DNA from: Thioalkalivibrio sp. HK1
GTDB taxonomy: Bacteria; Pseudomonadota; Gammaproteobacteria; HK1
Length of the DNA stretch: 64,000 nt
Assembly: GCA_000583135.1 (NCBI GenBank)
Contig: JFBG01000038.1
Coordinates: forward strand, 38,696 to 102,695
Reading direction: 5' to 3'
A model generated the notes under the pieces. That model searched no databases. It had not been told where the DNA came from and worked only from the letters and a program-made list of their open reading frames with translations. The first letter of the stretch is position 1. Each line of letters starts with the position of its first letter. This document shows positions 62,601-64,000 of this stretch, one piece after another. A program made the translations under genes and the position numbers.

Positions 62601-64000
62601 TCATCGTGGGCTCTCAAGGCGTTGAGGATTTGCCATATCACCTTGAATCTTTCGTTGTCTTTGAGGGCTTGCTCCGGGGGGACGCCGGCCGGGATTCCTA
62701 CCGGCAGAACTACGTACCCCAACTTCTTGCCTTCGGCTCGGCGCATCACCCGTCCGACGGCCTGCACCACATCGATCTGGCTTTTGCGCGGATGCAAAAA
62801 TAAAATCGCATCCAATGCCGGAACATCCACGCCTTCGCTTAGCACCCGAGCATTGCTCAGAATTCGACAGCCGCCGTCTTGCGAGCCATCTCGCAACCAG
62901 TCGAGCAATCTGCCGCGCTCTTTGGCTCTGAAAGTTCCATCAATATGCTCCACTTCGCAGGGCAGGAGGGATTGCTCTCGCTCTTCCCGGCCCCGCTCCT
63001 GCTCGATATATTCCTCGACGACGCGGACGAATTCATCCTTGATGAGTTTGGAACTTTTGATGCTGCGACAAAAGGCCAACGCTCGACGCATCGGCCCGGG
63101 GTCGGCGCGTAAATCCTTTTTCAGCCCTTGTTTGGCCAGCGCTTTATAGCAGCCGATGATTTTGGTGGCGTCGTCGAGTTTCAGTTCGTTCGATTCGTCG
63201 GCCAATGCACTTTGCACACCGGCGCTGATCGTTCCCTCGTCGATCTTGAGGACGACGACTTTATAGTCCGACAACAACCTCTGCTCGACGGCCTTGCCGA
63301 AACTCAAATAATGAAAGACCGGGCCGAAGAGGCTCTCGTCGTTCATCGACGCCAGCGACGCTTCGACTTCGCGGGCGCGCGCAACGACGGTATCGGAAAA
63401 GATCCGAGGGGTCGCCGTCATATAAAGTCGCTTGTTTCCGGCGATGATATCGTTATCGTGAACTTTGACGAAGTTGGATTCTTCCGCCCCCGACAAGGTC
63501 GCTCCGGTGGTGCGGTGGGCCTCGTCGCAGACGATCAAATCGAAATGCGGGGCGTTATGCTTTTTCTGAGCCTCGGCGATGACCTGTATCGATTGATAGG
63601 TGGCGAATACCACCGATAATCCATCTACCGATCGGGTTTGTGCATTGGCCATTGCATGGCCTAGTTTTTCCGGGTCGGTCGTCGCCGGGATTTCCAAGTC
63701 CGTGGTGGAGATTTCGGCGATATCGTTTTTATCCGCATATTTGCGGCGGGTGCCGACTTGGGAATCCGAGCACACCGCAAAGGAGCGCATCGGCAGTCCG
63801 GTATCGTTATTCCATTCCCGAACGGTCTGGGCCATCAACGCCAAGGAGGGAACCAGATAGAGGATATTTCCTCGATATTGACTATCGCTGCTGGATCGAG
63901 CCTCTAAGTCTTTGATATTTATCGGCTTTTTGTGAGTTGGGGGGGGGGGGGGGAAACTTGAATTGCTCGGCGATTTTGAGGCTGGGGAATGTCTTTCCGG
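59645..64000 (-). CDS. Helicase-methyltransferase restriction enzyme (type ISP/Eco57I-like), frame broken at a poly-G tract, N-terminus beyond the window
   Basis: A large single-chain restriction-modification enzyme. From 63844 leftward, 1399 codons are open and in the same frame back to the G tract. Helicase motifs: GKTFPSLKIAEQFK (Walker A, 63957-63998, other frame), LYLVPSLALMAQTVREW, LIVCDEAHRTTG, LYMTATPR and VVQAVGRVMRR (motif VI). Methyltransferase motifs: EPFVGTGTFIARLLQ (about codon 690) and ILGNPPYSVG (about 795). The last 350 residues would hold target recognition. A 15-base G run (C on the coding strand) lies between Walker A and the rest; Walker A's frame then ends at a TAG near 63891. 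So the gene is OFF here unless the run length is misassembled. The nuclease domain expected at the N-terminus is outside the window. The part at about 60.3-61.5 kb is strikingly AT-rich. Confidence 0.85.
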   Translation of the reverse strand, partial: PERHSPASKSPSNSSFPPPPPTHKKPINIKDLEARSSSDSQYRGNILYLVPSLALMAQTVREWNNDTGLPMRSFAVCSDSQVGTRRKYADKNDIAEISTTDLEIPATTDPEKLGHAMANAQTRSVDGLSVVFATYQSIQVIAEAQKKHNAPHFDLIVCDEAHRTTGATLSGAEESNFVKVHDNDIIAGNKRLYMTATPRIFSDTVVARAREVEASLASMNDESLFGPVFHYLSFGKAVEQRLLSDYKVVVLKIDEGTISAGVQSALADESNELKLDDATKIIGCYKALAKQGLKKDLRADPGPMRRALAFCRSIKSSKLIKDEFVRVVEEYIEQERGREEREQSLLPCEVEHIDGTFRAKERGRLLDWLRDGSQDGGCRILSNARVLSEGVDVPALDAILFLHPRKSQIDVVQAVGRVMRRAEGKKLGYVVLPVGIPAGVPPEQALKDNERFKVIWQILNALRAHDDRLDAVINQGGLGQDITDRIEIVTVVDHLPSARKTPSDSIDIGGRGSQEPAEYSDEPTDESDRQYTLGLDEAFSRAVLAMLVDKCGNRTYWADWAKDVAEIAQRHISRLQGILKRNIEARGKFDDFLKELKAEINDSIQENDAIEMLAQHIVTRPVFEALFKGGASIDRNPVSRAMQKILDQLESEHLEKESASLDGFYESVRRRTEGLTDPKARQKLAAELYESFFRNAFPLTAQKLGVAYTPVEIVDFIIHSIDGLLEQEFGENLSSENINILEPFVGTGTFIARLLQSGLIKPEDLERKYENEIFANEIQLLPYYISLINIESAYQAVSGARDYKSFKGLNLTDTFEAKKPDLLRRYFEETHQRRERMEKRRIDVILGNPPYSVGQRSQNDNAQNVSYPELNDRIQETYIQGSLATNHTSLRDRYICAIRWATDRIPNRGIIGFVINASWIESISADRMRACLQEEFSSLYLFDLKGNARLSGDAWRKSGGKIFGASARVPAVIALLVKNPDEERPGKILYCDVGDYLSQKEKLERISIFHSAVLMQKQDKWTIIQPNQNHDWVNQRRSDFHKYIHIGNKKQKESEKIFDLYSAGLKTNRDAWCVNHSKNKLIHNINRTLSFYNEEVDRYLLSKSKISAADFVNRDSTKISWNFSDFYEVERGKYLDFNEKSITHMVYRPYNKQWCYYNRNFNNSVHLLSKLFSVNDSENNFLIATAGPGAPTFSTLMIGELPDFSIIATGQYFPLKGYPINLPHTGGLLNGKYSEESHWRYAISDQGLAHFQRKYPNQAISKEDIFYYTYAVLHSEQYRETYSTNLTKELPRIPLAPNDRAFREFVDAGRQLGHLHVNYEEVEPYKIDLIETRELLSVSDQRYYRVEKMKFAGSARQPDKSKIVYNASITLAGIPLEAYGYKVNGKSAIDWVMDRQCVRIDKDSGIVNDANDYANETMNDPRYPLDLLRRVITVSLDTLAIVRILPELDLG
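63939..63953. repeat. Poly-G tract, 15 bases, inside the restriction enzyme gene
   Basis: 15 consecutive G (C on the coding strand). Coding frames on both sides join only if the length is 14 or 17 (n mod 3 = 2). Long G runs in coding sequence are typical slipped-strand phase-variation sites. Confidence 0.9.

Noticed and set aside
63844..63844. True start of the restriction enzyme at 63844
   Set aside because: The start codon here lies inside helicase motif Ia; Walker A is found upstream in another frame, so the gene continues to the right.

Overview
The window looks like chromosomal DNA of a moderately GC-rich gammaproteobacterium. I infer this from dapF next to xerC, the XerC C-terminus, and a tungstate transporter together with a membrane-bound, Tat-exported formate dehydrogenase; the genus cannot be read from the sequence. 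Core stretches (tup-xerC-dapF-fdhD, avtA, the formate dehydrogenase genes, the ABC transporter) alternate with accessory stretches of lower GC and defence-type content. I found no rRNA, tRNA, CRISPR array or insertion sequence.

Layout. 1-7 kb (minus strand): a DUF3047 gene cut by the left edge, tupB-tupC-tupA, xerC, dapF and fdhD. 7.6-21.7 kb: two giant convergent secreted proteins of 2901 and 1561 residues. Both are built of about 100-residue Calx-beta-like repeats and end in the same unusual, internally duplicated cysteine domain. 22.3-24.4 kb: a GNAT acetyltransferase and valine-pyruvate aminotransferase AvtA. 24.5-42.3 kb: a formate dehydrogenase (FDH) biogenesis and structural cluster (DUF3305, DUF3306, polyferredoxin, TorD-like chaperone, small Tat protein, alpha, beta, small membrane protein, small lipoprotein, gamma). 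It is interrupted by an AbiJ-like gene and by a block holding a YkvA-like protein, PhoX phosphatase and an ankyrin protein. 42.5-47.5 kb: accessory genes (membrane methyltransferase, second ankyrin protein, BRCT protein, an array of SocA/Panacea (DUF4065) antitoxin-like genes with a third, decayed copy). 47.7-58.4 kb: FAD oxidoreductase, a TauABC-type importer whose permease has a very long N-terminal extension, a fragment of an Eco57I-like modification enzyme, a MATE exporter and an amidase. 58.6-64 kb: two small proteins and a large helicase-methyltransferase restriction enzyme running off the right edge.

How the genes fit together. TupABC imports tungstate, FdhD sulfurates the bis-MGD cofactor, and the DUF3305/DUF3306/polyferredoxin/TorD group probably matures the Tat-exported enzyme, so the 1-7 kb and 24-42 kb regions make one functional unit around a W- or Mo-dependent periplasmic FDH. 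The most striking observation is at the right edge. A run of 15 G separates the Walker A motif of the restriction enzyme from the rest of its helicase, and the two sides are in different frames. A tract of 14 or 17 would restore the frame, which is the signature of a phase-variable gene caught OFF, unless it is a homopolymer assembly error.
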